Source of the DNA: Morchella semilibera
Lineage: Eukaryota > Ascomycota > Pezizomycetes > Pezizales > Morchellaceae
Length of the DNA: 64,000 bases
Assembly (NCBI GenBank): GCA_009192285.1
Contig: WBVU01000009.1
Span: 1-64,000, forward strand
Reading direction: 5' to 3'
Shown here piece after piece: positions 34,728 through 46,410 of this stretch. The notes under the pieces are model-generated. The model was not told where the DNA came from, searched no databases, and saw nothing but the letters and a program-made list of their open reading frames with translations. Position 1 is the stretch's first letter, and the number at the start of each line of letters is the position of its first letter. A program made the translations under genes and the position numbers.

Positions 34728-35066
34728 ATGTTCAAGCACGCTCTGCTCCTCCTCTCTCTCCTCCTCGTCACCGTGGCCAGTGCCCAAATTGTCAACTTCG
34801 AGTACTGGGCCTGGCCAAACAAGCAAGGCTACAAATGGACCATCAGCACCCAGGGCTACCACCACTTTGGTCGTAACCTCCGTCCAATCTCGTACAAATG
34901 GGTTACCACTTCTAACAACTGCGCCGTCCTCTTCTGTAAAGGCTCCGAGTTCATTAAGGCCCATGCTGGGTCTACAATGGCCCGGGAGGACATAAATGTC
35001 GACGCGAAGGAGGCGTTTGATAATATTGTTATTTCGTGCGGGAAAATGTGGTTTTGCCCGGAGTAG
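34728..35066 (+). CDS. small secreted protein, four cysteines
   Basis: A single-exon gene of 112 residues. Residues 1-19 are a classic signal peptide (a leucine-rich core after FKH, ending VASA). The mature part has four cysteines, C65, C70, C104 and C110, suggesting two disulfides. It has aromatic-rich stretches (FEYWAWPNKQGYKW) and no membrane or GPI signal. An effector-like or cell-surface role in a fungus is an inference from size, secretion and cysteines; no family is recognised. The start at 34728 is chosen because it gives the signal peptide; a longer in-frame reading from further upstream would run through the C-rich tandem repeat. Codon use is well biased (many C-ending codons), supporting a real gene. 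Confidence 0.75.
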   Translation: MFKHALLLLSLLLVTVASAQIVNFEYWAWPNKQGYKWTISTQGYHHFGRNLRPISYKWVTTSNNCAVLFCKGSEFIKAHAGSTMAREDINVDAKEAFDNIVISCGKMWFCPE

Positions 35067-36478
35067 GCAGTGGTAATTTGGTAAGTTTTTCGCCCTTTTG
35101 ATTCGTTTTCGAACCAGTGGAGGTCTTTCTTTAGTGCTAATGCCTGAACTGTGTAGAGAAATTTAGGTACCGGGGTACCCTGGTGAGATTGGTGCTTCGG
35201 AATCTGTGGATTGAAGAGAAGGCTAGGTGCGGCATAAGTCTGGATATAGCTATCCCGTAGGGTTAGTTTTCTCCCTTAAATCTAACTAATATTGCTCTTT
35301 TTCTTTCTAATTTTTTATTACCCCGAGAAGTAAATCAAGGCCTTGCATTATATCTATGTCCATTCTTACTAAACGGCCCCGGCCCCAGAAATCTACCAAA
35401 GGGCAGGTTCTACGCCAAAACTTAGGTGCCTGTAATAGATTTTTCCATACCCTCCGTTTATAGATCATTCAATAACAACTCACTCCACCAAAACACAAAC
35501 TACTACCAATATCCTTGCAAAGCCCAATATAATGCTCAAGAACCTCCTCTTCCTAGGTGTAGAACGTACCCTCCCTCTTTCCCGTCACTAACCCTGTGAA
35601 GTAGTAGCCTGCCCTTTGGAAACGTTGCATGAAATGCCAGCAACACGTTCAGATTTCAAAAAACTCGTAGCAAGGGTCTCAGATTTGCAGTAACAATAGG
35701 CTGCGGTTGTTATCAACCTTAGACTAAAGGTAAGTAGGCTAAGTAAAGAAGGTCTCCACCTTAAGTAGCAAAGCCTACAATTCAAAAGAATGCTTCGAAA
35801 ACGTCAACTTCCAGTAATTTTTTACGATACATCGAGGAAGCATAGATATGCATAGAAACAGTACAAAGATATATAGGGAGAGAACGTATGTTGACTATGA
35901 GGGAAAGAGTCCAAAGACTCCCGATTGCGCACTCAGTCATCTTATAGGTCATGGCAGTGAAGATGGAAAATTTGATACCGGTAAGTATGGCAAACCGGTA
36001 GGGGAAGGTGGGGAGCTTTAGGCTAGAAAGAAGGTTTTGTTTAATCCCCTTTCTTTCTGGGGGGAGAAAATTTTGTATTATACTGTATATATCAGCAACT
36101 AAATAAAATCACAAATATCACTCGTTAAAGGACTGCGATCTGGTTTTAGGGAGCCTAGGATCTGATGCATGAGAATCTCCCCCCACAATCATCACCTCTA
36201 GCTCTAGATCTGGGTACTACTCTTAAGTTAGTTAAACTTATGATGAGAAAAGTATGCTCCAAAACCGTCTAGTTACGTGAAATATCACTCTCTTATATAT
36301 TAGCCGAGAATCTAATGATCGATATTCAAGCCTTAATTACTTATGAAAGTAAACTTAGGGGCGCGTATCGATACTCTGAATTACCAAAGTATTTATTGCC
36401 TGATCAGTTGATTATTGTGATCACATCAACCCCCACGATAAACTCCAAACCGAATATCAACGTTAGCTTCAACATCGA
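35067..36478. other. intergenic, 1.4 kb
   Basis: No gene, RNA or clear repeat recognised. AT-rich in its second half. Confidence 0.5.
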
Positions 36479-37006
36479 CTATATATATGACTCTCCCTTC
36501 TCCCTCCTTCTCTCTAATACTATCTCCTTCCCCTTCAGCATAGCCCATGTATACCACAACGCCGCCACAACACCCCCAAAACATGCCCATCTCAAGACAA
36601 TAGCAACCATACACACGTCCCTCTCCTCCTTGACTTCCTCCTCGACCACAATATCAACCCATTCTTTCACGGGCACATACGGCTTAACCCACTCGAGCTC
36701 TTGATCCCTACCCATGCAGTCATCCTCATCTCCGATGGTTGATACATCATTGTGCACCTCTAAGTCAGGTCGCCAGTTAAAGCATTTGTCCTGGATCTGG
36801 CCCTGAAGCATCACCGAGAGGCAGGGTCGGTTCATGGTACATGTGACAGATTCTAAAAACTGAGATACTGAGATACAGAATGCGCGACGGCACTCAAGGT
36901 TGCAGGCACTCGTCGTCGCGGGATTGCCGTAGAGGATCACGGGAGGAGGGCTAGTGGCATGTGATAGGCTGAGCAGGGAAAGAATGACGAGTGGGAGAGA
37001 TTGCAT
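36479..37006 (-). CDS. Cys-rich secreted or single-pass membrane protein
   Basis: A single open frame of 175 residues from the ATG at 37004-37006. Residues 1-17 form a signal peptide (leucine-rich, ending SHA). The next 80 residues hold seven cysteines (for example CNLECRRAFC and CTMNRPC). An acidic linker follows. A hydrophobic stretch near the C-terminus (VAIVLRWACFGGVVAALWYT) reads as one transmembrane helix, with a basic tail (ERRREKGE) on the cytoplasmic side. The Cys-rich start resembles small extracellular domains of fungal surface proteins such as CFEM types in general character, but the CFEM spacing is not met and no family is claimed. TACATGTA lies 28 bp upstream of the start codon (37034-37041). 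Confidence 0.55.
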   Translation of the reverse strand: MQSLPLVILSLLSLSHATSPPPVILYGNPATTSACNLECRRAFCISVSQFLESVTCTMNRPCLSVMLQGQIQDKCFNWRPDLEVHNDVSTIGDEDDCMGRDQELEWVKPYVPVKEWVDIVVEEEVKEERDVCMVAIVLRWACFGGVVAALWYTWAMLKGKEIVLERRREKGESYI

Positions 37007-38492
37007 TTTGTTCTAATGAGTGTTAGTGGCAACTACATGTACTAGAAAGATTTGGAGTGGCTTACTTTATTTGGTGGATAGGGATTCTGGTTTTAGTTTT
37101 GGTTTCTTTAAGGACTTTGCGAGTTGAGTTGGCGCAAGAGGGCGATTTATAAATGAACTAACGAGCCGAGAATAAGGGAACCCAATATTTATGTTGAACG
37201 GGGAATTTCTACACCAAAGAATGCGCAACGAGTGGCATGATTGATGCAGGAATGTACCCTCTTTCCCCTTGCATTCTTTTGCCATGTTGTACGTTTGTTG
37301 ATGTAAGGGCTATGATATCTTCAGCAACCCTAGACAGGTTTGATGTTCAAATTCTTGTAGATGATTTCAACCCTATATCTCCTATATCTTTGAGGTTAAT
37401 ATAAAATGACTATATAATACGATTATCATAACACTGTTAAGAAAGCGAGCGATCACAAGATCTAAGTTGCCGAGAGGGAAAACTACAGCTCTTTGGGCCG
37501 CCCACGACTAAACTAAGTGTGGACCACCCGCTAGAAGGTTTTATAGAGGATTTTCCGGAACACCGAGACTTTATGGGGAGCATCTAGGACTACCTTGAAA
37601 ACTTCATAATAGGGTTGGGACTGATTGCTGAGACAGGAATGGGGGCGGGCGCGTGTAACAGTCACCTAATAATTAGCTGACTAATAAACTACTATTAGGT
37701 ACATGTACTTACATGTACATATATCTACTTGCTCCAGCGTACTGTACTCTAGCTCCAGTAGTAAATACCAAGACTACATACTCCACTAGCATTCCTCCTC
37801 ATCGCCCGCCATGGCCAGCCGGCCTTCTCTCCGAAGCAGCCACAACCTTAAACCACCTGCAGCATACTCCCCGCGTCTTCTCCAATCACCGTTCAAACTG
37901 CCACCTGATGAGCTTTTAATCACGACAGTTGTGATCAGTCGCATACCGGCAAGTAGGACGGCTATTATATTGAACGCAATCTAAAAAACGGGATTATTGG
38001 TTTACCGTTTAGTTGACATGAGTATTCAAGATTGGCTGAGCTTAATCACAGCAGGACTCCTAACTCACTATCATCGTCCACCAGTTGGCACTCAATCATA
38101 TACTGAGCCGAGAGACCGCTACTGATTACTTGCTGATTCTAAGACGTTAAACCCTCGCATGCATAGCCTATAGCGTAGATCGTAATATCGCGGACGCAAG
38201 GAGCCGCGGAACTCCCCAAATCTAATGATTTCATTTTCACTTGCGATGCAGGGGGATTAGATACTAAGAGTCCACGGCCCAGTTGCTAGGTATGGTGCGG
38301 CGCGTCTTAAAGGTATTTCGGCTGGGACAATCTTGGCTGCTCCGAATGCCCTTGGACCAATTAGAGCATGGAAATCCAGCCACTTTATGGCTGGAAATCA
38401 CATCTTAGCCGCAATTCTGTAATGAAGAGGTATAAATGGGAATAATACTGTTCCACTTCACCAAGTCTTGGCGCTTTTCACATACAAAAATA
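37007..38492. other. intergenic, 1.5 kb
   Basis: No gene supported. TACATGTA at 37034, 37700 and 37710, the last two nearly abutting. Confidence 0.5.
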
Positions 38493-38642
38493 GGCAAATG
38501 CCATCCCTTATAACTTTTCAACCAGACAAAATATCAAAAATCTAACACAGGAAAGTCTTCATATTAGCTATATCTACAACTTTCTGTGTTAGAATTTTGA
38601 TATCTTGTTTTGTTGAAGAGTTATAAGCGATCCAATTTGCGT
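38493..38642. mobile_element. foldback element, 150 bp
   Basis: A long near-palindrome: the left arm includes CTTATAAC and TATCAAAAATCTAACACAGG; the right arm is its inverse (CTGTGTTAGAATTTTGATAT then GTTATAAG). The strong arms are about 48 bp each around a 24-bp loop, with weaker pairing out to GCAAAT at both ends. TA lies at 38491-38492 and 38643-38644. It fits a MITE; a strongly hairpin-forming DNA is the minimal reading. Confidence 0.65.
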
Positions 38643-38877
38643 TACCTTTAACGTGCGCGGCACCATATGAGGGACAATAAATCAATAAGATATGCATGCA
38701 CTGTACTCTTTTACACACACGATAGGCAAATGAGAAGAGTTACAAAGAAAGGGAAGTCACAAATAGAAAAGGAAATATAAGTAAAATAAACTCCGATAAA
38801 ATCCAGCTAAATTTATTCCCTAAGACCCGACCAGAAGAAAAACGCTAACTACCAGCCACGCGCGCCGGCACCTCACT

Positions 38878-40247
38878 CTACAAGTAAGCCACACCCACAG
38901 TAACCATACCCACGAACCCTGCTAGGGCAAAGTTAGCAATCACCGCCGAAGACCCGCCAGTAGACAAGTTATCAGCGTATTCCTCGGTGCTAACTGAGTC
39001 ATGATTTGCCTTAGTAGTAGGCGAAACTGGAACCGGGCCAGTCGAGGACTTTCCATCCTTAGTGCTTGAAGTACTGTTCCCGGTAGAGTTACCCCATTAC
39101 CAAGTGTGGAGTTGCCGTGGGTGCCGTTTCCAAACAGTGGTGATTCAAGTAGAGTCGCATTGGTACGGTTACCGTGGATTGAGTCCATGAAAGTATCGTT
39201 AAGGAACTTTGTAAGGTTACCCAAGAGTCCGTTTGTTAGATTCCCGAGGAGGCCGTGTGTAAGGTTTCCGAGGAGGCCGTGTGTAAGATTTCCGAGGAGG
39301 CTGTGTGTAAGATTTCCGAGAAGAGCGTTCGTCAGATTTCCTGACAGAAGGTTACTCTTAAGGTCACCTGTGAGGTTCTCCGCAACGAAGAAAGTGGCTC
39401 CAACAGGGAGACCGAGCTTATGCTCTGATGAGAACTGGACGACGTCGAAGTTTTCTCTCTCGAGATCCTCATCAAGACTGAAGTCCTCCGGTTGAGTAAA
39501 CAAGAATGTAGTGAATCTGTGGGGCCCAGTGCCTAACGGAAGTGATGGACCGGCATACTCTAATACCGGTGAGACGGTTGTTGAGAGTGTATTCTTTCCA
39601 CTGCTTGGGGAGTTTTTAGATGTCCCATTAGAACAGGACAGGTCGGTTTGGAGGTAGTGAATGTGTTGAGGGCTAACCGCGTCAGGGTCGATCATAATCA
39701 GGATGTAGTTGCCCGTGAGTGATGATGATGTGGAACAAGTTGGCGCGGAGCCAGCTTCTAATGAGGATTTGGTCAATCTACAAGCTTTAATCAAAACTTA
39801 TGATGGGAAAATCATACCCTTTGAAGAAACCCCAATTATGTCCGCCAATCCTGAAATAACAGAATCGCCGTATTTGCAAGTTAAAATAGTGCTCTGCAAA
39901 AAGTCTGGGAAGATGTCCGAAGGAAATTCCTTTGAAATCTTCAGGGAAGCGGCACCCCCAGAAGCCGCTGATGCAGCAGAACTAGCAACTGAAGAAACTT
40001 TGCTTGCCAGGACAGACCCCTCCTTGGACGTTTCTACTTCAGTAACTAACTCGCTCGCCGTACTTATACCAGGAACTGGACTGCTAGATACCACACCTGT
40101 TACTATAGGTACTGCTGATCCCGGTGCTGGTGCGTTTGATGTGATGTCGCTAACAAGATCACTGACTGTGTCGAGTGGAAGTGCTGCCACTGATATGGTG
40201 CTGATGAGTGCAAGGGCACAGGAAAGTGCTGAGCCGTAGGGCCTCAT
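38878..40247 (-). CDS. secreted, GPI-anchored PEBP-family glycoprotein; one frameshift
   Basis: Exons 39818-40247 and 38878-39757; the intron 39758-39817 (60 nt, gtatga..attgac..ttag) removes an apparent TAA. Residues 1-22 are a signal peptide, followed by a Ser/Val/Ala-rich stalk. The phosphatidylethanolamine-binding domain shows IMIDPDAVSP (D167-A170) and GPSLPLGTGPHRFTTFLFTQ, matching the family's DPDAPS and GPHRY motifs. Then come six 8-residue repeats of the LLGNLTHG type, each with an N-glycosylation sequon. The end is Ser/Thr-rich and closes with SSAVIANFALAGFVGMVTVG and a short tail, typical of a GPI signal. Reaching that end needs one extra G at CCCC 39092-39095 (plus); without it the frame runs into a stop at 38940. 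The role is probably at the cell wall; PEBP ligands cannot be told from sequence. Confidence 0.75.
39211..39354 (-). repeat. six 24-bp tandem repeats inside the PEBP gene
   Basis: Units of the form GTAAG(A/G)TTTCCGAGGAGGC (plus strand) recur every 24 bp and encode LLGNLT(H/N)x. The two central units are nearly identical, and the outer ones are diverged. Each unit adds one N-glycosylation site. Confidence 0.85.
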
Positions 40248-43200
40248 TTTTAAGTTGTGTTATTTTTTTATGTGTCTGTCGAGATAGACAGAGGTATATC
40301 GAAGAGCTTAGTAATGGATCTTATAAATAAATCTTAACCGTCCGGACGGAGAAGAAGAAATAATCTATGATAATAAACAGAGAAAGAGATGGAGGGAAAT
40401 GAGGGGAAATATTGGGGAACGAATGATGGTCTATATAAAGATGGAGGTGCGGAAATCGAGAAATATAGCGGCCGACACACAAGAGTGCGTATAGAAAACG
40501 AATGTGGCGAGGAAGAAAAAAGAGAGTCCCCTAAAGAAGAAGAAAAGACAGATAAAGGGAGTATAAAATGAGTTTTGATCGGAGGAGAGAAAGGAGAGGA
40601 GAGGAGAAGAAAGGAAGGAGACAGAATGGAGGGATACCATTCACTGATAAAACCCTCTAGAGACCATTCACCTACTACTATTTAGGTACCCACTAAAGTG
40701 TACCCACGGCCAAGAGGCGTCGCCTTCATTTTCATTCGAGTCTTGCCAAGGGCGGGAAGGTAGGAAGAGAGTGGGATCAAACCCACAATCGGCAAAGCGC
40801 AAGGATCATAGCGGGCATCAAAACGCGGTCTTGGGTCACGGTCAGACCCAGAAGGTCTGGGAGTAGAAAAATCGACCAGTCTTCTATTCCGATTATCTAT
40901 TTCAAGGTCCATAAATAGGGCGTGATGGACGGCTATGAAACGGCGATAGCTGAAGATCTTGAGCCAGTGGTCCGTAATGCGGGAAATAAAAAGAAATTTT
41001 ACTACTAGGGCTGTCAACGAAGATCATTAGGAATTGAGTAGGTACAGCATGCAGGTACGTACGTACGTACTACATGTAGTTACTCTACTCTAAGCGCGTA
41101 GATGTCTGAAGAGACCTGACTTCAACTTTATAAACTTAAATTGTGGGATTTTAAATTGTAAGGTTGACTAGTGGCTTCTAAGTCGGAGAGACATTTCCCC
41201 AATTCGCAACGCCTAAATTCTCAACTCTAGCCACTATAGATATTGGATTCTCAATATGAGCAACGATGTTCATATTGGGATCAAGTTAAATCTACTTTAC
41301 CAACTTCTCGGTTTACTTATGTGGGAGACGCTGTGCCCTCCGCACTCCCCCCCCCCCCACCTCCCCAAACTCCGGGCATTAAAATGTACCACTGTATAAT
41401 TGGACCAACAGCAACCCATGGAAATTCGGCTGTACCTGTTCCAATCCTCCCCAATTCGTTACCATAAGTTCTACATATAATCCAGGGTTAGGGTTCGTCT
41501 TTCTTTCATTACTAACCTATCGGTAATTTCGACAGGTAGCCTATCTCGATAGGTATCCTTTTTTAGAGCTATGCCGGGAGGCGTTTTAGTAATCAACACT
41601 CAACTCACTAGTGCGGTTTCTTATTAGTCCCAGATGTGTGGGTTTGTGGTCAGGTTTCATTGGCCATAGACCGCATATCGTAGGTACATGTACTCGCGAC
41701 TAGGTACCTACTGCAACGCTTCTTGTCGATCTTCTTCACTCATCTGCACACATGTGTGGACGGAGGAAAGGAGAAAAGTTTCCTCGTTACCTCTAAGACG
41801 GTGGAAGTTTATCCCTTGACACGTGCATCTTGAGAGTTGTCTCTCATATGCCACCGGTGCATGGACCCACTGCTTCAGTGATAGCTTTGACACTTCTTGT
41901 TTCACTGTGTGGGGCAGTGCTATGAAACTTTGGTCAAAATCTGATAACGGCTCTGAGCCTCTAGCGGCGAAGGGGTCACGTGCGAGGTGGGACGAGTGAT
42001 GGTACATGAGGAGGGTTATTCATTTATCCGAGGTTTCAGGTCAAGATGCTCATCATGCATATTTGAGGTACTTTGATACCATTATTAAAAATCCTATGGG
42101 AATAAATCGTCGCCGCATGAAGAAAAGATACAAATGTTTATCAAAAACAGAAACACGCAAACTTCCGGAAACCCATTAACACCCCAAACCGAATTTCTAA
42201 CAAAGTAAATAAATAGGGCCCTGATAGAAGGATTGAATACCAGCACCACGGTACTGGCGGTAGAAATGAAACCCTATCATTAAACCTATAAAGTTTATTA
42301 GGGTGGTTCATATGGATACATGTAATTAAGCTGGGGCTGAAATTGCGTACCTATGTAATATCTTCATTCATTATGTACTTGTGCCATAACTGCTTTGGGA
42401 CATCTCTGCAATCATAGAGCCCTTAGGTATTTTCTTCGTAGTATTTTTCTTCCTTAGTGCGTAGCCGAGGGATGTTGAAGGAACGATAAGCTTTTCCATC
42501 CGGCCGACTCCTGAGCCTTCAAGGAAGCGATCCATAGGCGTGGAGAAAGAGCTGGCTTGGTTACTAATAAGAAGGTACTCGGTGAGGTCGATACCAGAGA
42601 CAAGGACTCTACGGGATATATTTTAGATACCGAAATACAGGGGAATACAATTGTAAAAAGAAGAGGTTACCTTTCATCGACAGTGGCCTGAATGCTGGTA
42701 GTCATAGCTGATATTTGAACGACTATGTCAAAGTGGTGGTGGTGGTAATCGCGCAACAATTGAAGTATTGAGGTCCGTACAACTTGTGGGAGGAAAGTAG
42801 TAGATATAAAAGTATATTTTGGTTGGGGTGTATCTGTTTTTTTTTTTGTTCCGTTGTTGTCGTCACTCTACGGCTTATGTCGAATATATATATACAGTAC
42901 TGTATATTTCGTTCTTAGCTGCAATGCGCCTCGTGGTAGGAATGTATGCCTAACTTCATCGTGACTGACACTCCTACGGTAATAACTCGGGTGATACCGC
43001 TATAGGATGCTGCCCTTTAACCCATCCATCAGATGACACGATAGTTTATCCTAGTGCAGTTTTTCTTTCACAACGTATGGAACATTGAAATCTGCCTCGA
43101 GATTTAGCCATTGGCCATTCAGCTCAGGCCATTGCATGGGCATCTGATATGATTTTAGAAAAAAAGGTGGGAAAGATGTCTGTGAAGATGTTGGGACAGG

Positions 43201-46200
43201 TGGGACGCATTTTTTCTCAGGCAATTATTAGGTGCATAGAGTAAGTAGGGCAGACTGTCGAGAAAAGAAAATAGAGGTACATGTACTACCACGTAGCTGG
43301 CGTTAGAGTGGGGCTTGCTTGTACCTAGAATTAAAATTACTATTTCTTCGCACATCATTTAGATTTTGGGACTTACTTTCCTTTCCTTTCCTTTTTTTTT
43401 TTTTTTGTCGCCAGCCGTACGCGTTCCAACCTTGACTGTACTGAGATCTAGATTCGATCTGCTATAATCTAAAGGAAACCAAGGAAGTATGGCACCACTT
43501 CGAGGTCATCACTAGAAAGCCTGTTGAAGCGCCGCCGTATTACTCTGCGCTCACTTCGCCTAGATTGCAGTTTATGTCTAAAAGAAGCTTAAGATGGTTC
43601 CTTCGTGTTTGTGTTTTCTTTACTCTAGTTCCTGGTCGTCTCTGGGGTTGCGGCTGAAAATTAAGAATCGACCGGTTGGCTGGATTGGGGGAGCGGGGGC
43701 ATTGCTTCTAGATAGAAAGTTGAAACGGCTCCTGCCATAAGCTGCCCATGACGTCCTAGGACAGATCTTGATCCTACGACATCATCCATGCAGGAACATA
43801 GAGAGGCAGGGTCCACCACTAATAATGAGCATCGGTAATCGGCCCGCAGCACTGCTCACGTATCAAAAATCAAAAAGCCGTCTTCGCTGTGTACCACCGT
43901 TCCAGTCTCAAACAAATCACCCCCAGCCCCCTCTCCTTCCTCGCCCCGCGGGTCCCCACCAAAAAATATACCAGTTCAATCAAGAGGGGACGATCTTTTT
44001 TTTTGCCGGTAAGTATTTACCTGTCTGTTAGAGAAACCCTTGAAACGTTCCTCAGCCTGTCGGTTGGCCTGCGTCCCTAGGCACGCGGCGGTGGCATTGT
44101 ATAGCCGACATAAATTCAGACAATGCTTTTGTGCGCGTCCCTGTGTTAGTAGCATTGTTACCGCCTCGTCTGAATTGGGCAGTGTTACATTGGCCAGACT
44201 AGGACAGCAGTATTTTCCCACACATGTACCCTTCCCTAATCCCCTTGCGGCTTCTAGAAACACTTTTGCACGTTCTTGGGGCCCTCCTCTATCCTCTATC
44301 CTCTATCCTCTATCATCGGCAATCGGTGATGGTCCCTACAGGAACAAACCTAGCGACGTCACCTTACAGGTTGGACCGGCTTCCCCAGCAGGCGCAGAGA
44401 TAGGCGGTTTAGAAGCTCAATGTCAGGTTGGTCAGCACAGTCCTTGCCACTATGACCCTCCGATCTCCCTGAGTCTTGCCCTCCTTTCTCTCTTTCCCCT
44501 CCTCCGGTCCCTCTCCCCTACGGCAAACCTTGTTTCCATCACCATAACCTGTTTTCTAAGGTGAAGAAACATGTACAGTTACGTAGAACGGAGGGCAACC
44601 GGCCCCGAGCAACAATGGGTTCAATAAGATCTACACCCGCAACATCTGCATAAGATCTCACGATCATTCGAATCTGAGTCAACAAACGGAACTCGAGGAG
44701 CACGTGGCTCTATAGAGTAGTTTGGCATCTCTACACTCTCTTTATGCAAAGAAGAAAAAAGGATAAAATATCTACGGGGAGATGAAATGAGATGAACTCT
44801 ACAGGATGAACAGCCGATAAGAACAATAAGGATAGGCACCAACGGAGGGGCCCGGGAAACGCGTCATGTTACCAGGGACGAAGTGCTGCACAAACTATCT
44901 GGGATAGGTCGGGAGACGCTGAGCCTGAATATATTGCAGTTTAGGTAGCTATCCCCCACATGATACTATTTCGATGTCTGGGTTTCCCTAAAGTTTACAG
45001 AGGTCTCCTCAAAGATTTAGATAACGCCTCCGGGGGAAAAACCTTTCAGCCCACCTACCTCAGTCACGAGACAAGAACGACAAACCGTCAACTCATTGCT
45101 CTCCTCCTCAAATAAAAATAAATTTAACAAAAAAAAAATACACAACGCACAAACACAACACACCAAAGTAATTCCGAACAACGCAGCAATATACGGCGAT
45201 TAAATGCTTGATATTGATCGAATAATCACTTACACCTGGTGCCAAAGACTATTTGGGGCAGACCCCCCTATCTATCAGGGTGCACTCTTCCTTAATTAGC
45301 TCGAATGTCAAGTATCCAGCGTCATTACTCTCCAACCTGGCTCTTCTTTGGACCCCACAAGAGGACAGGCAGCTGCCTGTTGGTCTGCCTGTACTAAGGT
45401 CTTAGTTGCCTGGGCTTGAGTATCACGAGTACAGAAAAGAAGCAATGAGTTAGGCCCCACTCGGCCCACGTTTGTGTTGATCCCAGGAATGACCGTACAG
45501 ACATTACATACAGGTGCCTGCAGGCTGAACATGCCCTTCCTTTGAAATGACGCATTCGAATATGTATTGTTTCCTCAGTAATTAACAGTTTCAATTACAT
45601 CACGGAAGAATGGAACTCAGTTTACCTGGTGTCACTCGGTGCGACGAAAAAACGTTGCCCAGGAAAAAAGCGCTGAGATGGGATAAAGGTCCATTGAGCC
45701 CAGATTAGTTTAGTATTAATTCAACCAAAACATCTACTGATGAAACGAGGCTGGTAAATGGGACGGATTCATTGGTTTTGATATCCCTCACGCAAAGGAT
45801 AGCACCGAATCAGTTATAACCTAATTCAATTTGTTGAATATAAAATACGTACACAATACGAGAAGGACAGAACCATACAACACATATTTGAACGAATATA
45901 GTTCAACACGCTGAGGTAAAGCAAAGCAAATAGTAAAACAAACGCCTCCCAGGACTCCTCGGCTGCTCAAGTATGCTCAAGTAGAAAAATAGACCAAAAG
46001 ACCGTAATAAGATATTGCCGCCGCAGCAACCCCAAAAATAAAAGTAAAGATCACCTAGAAAGTAAATAAACCTTGTAACGTGAAAATGAGAGATAAGAAA
46101 CGAACTGAAAAAGGAAATAAAAACTCCCATCTACCTATTCTACCAACCAACCACCCACATACCGACTGTGATGAATAGTAAAATCGTGCCAAACCTTCCC

Positions 46201-46410
46201 AAACTCGATATTCCTGTGCGCGCCATAGCCCTTCCCCGAATAACTCCAGTAAACGAATAACTCCTCTGTTGCCCCATTGCAAATGTTCAAGGCCGTTAAT
46301 TCGTTGTACTGTTTTTTTTTTCTCTTTTTTTCTCTTTTTTTCTTTCGTATTACCATGTTCTTACTCGAATGTTGCCAGTATTTATCCCTACTAGAGGCAA
46401 AGAAATTCCT
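40248..46410. other. intergenic, 6.2 kb
   Basis: The largest gene-free stretch in the middle of the window. It holds a purine-rich block after the PEBP start (40340-40620), TACATGTA at 41071, 41685, 42317 and 43278, four 7-bp TCCTCTA repeats at 44285-44314, long T runs near 42838 and 43389, and a perfect ATACAGTACTGTAT palindrome near 42892. A 95-residue minus frame at 43976-44263 has plausible composition but no family, start context or partner exons. Confidence 0.5.

Noticed and set aside
39798-39800. In-frame TAA making the PEBP gene a pseudogene
   Set aside because: A well-formed 60-nt intron removes it and preserves the reading frame.
43976-44263. 95-codon minus frame with several cysteines
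   Set aside because: Composition is plausible, but there is no start context, partner exon or known family; another frame is open on the opposite strand.
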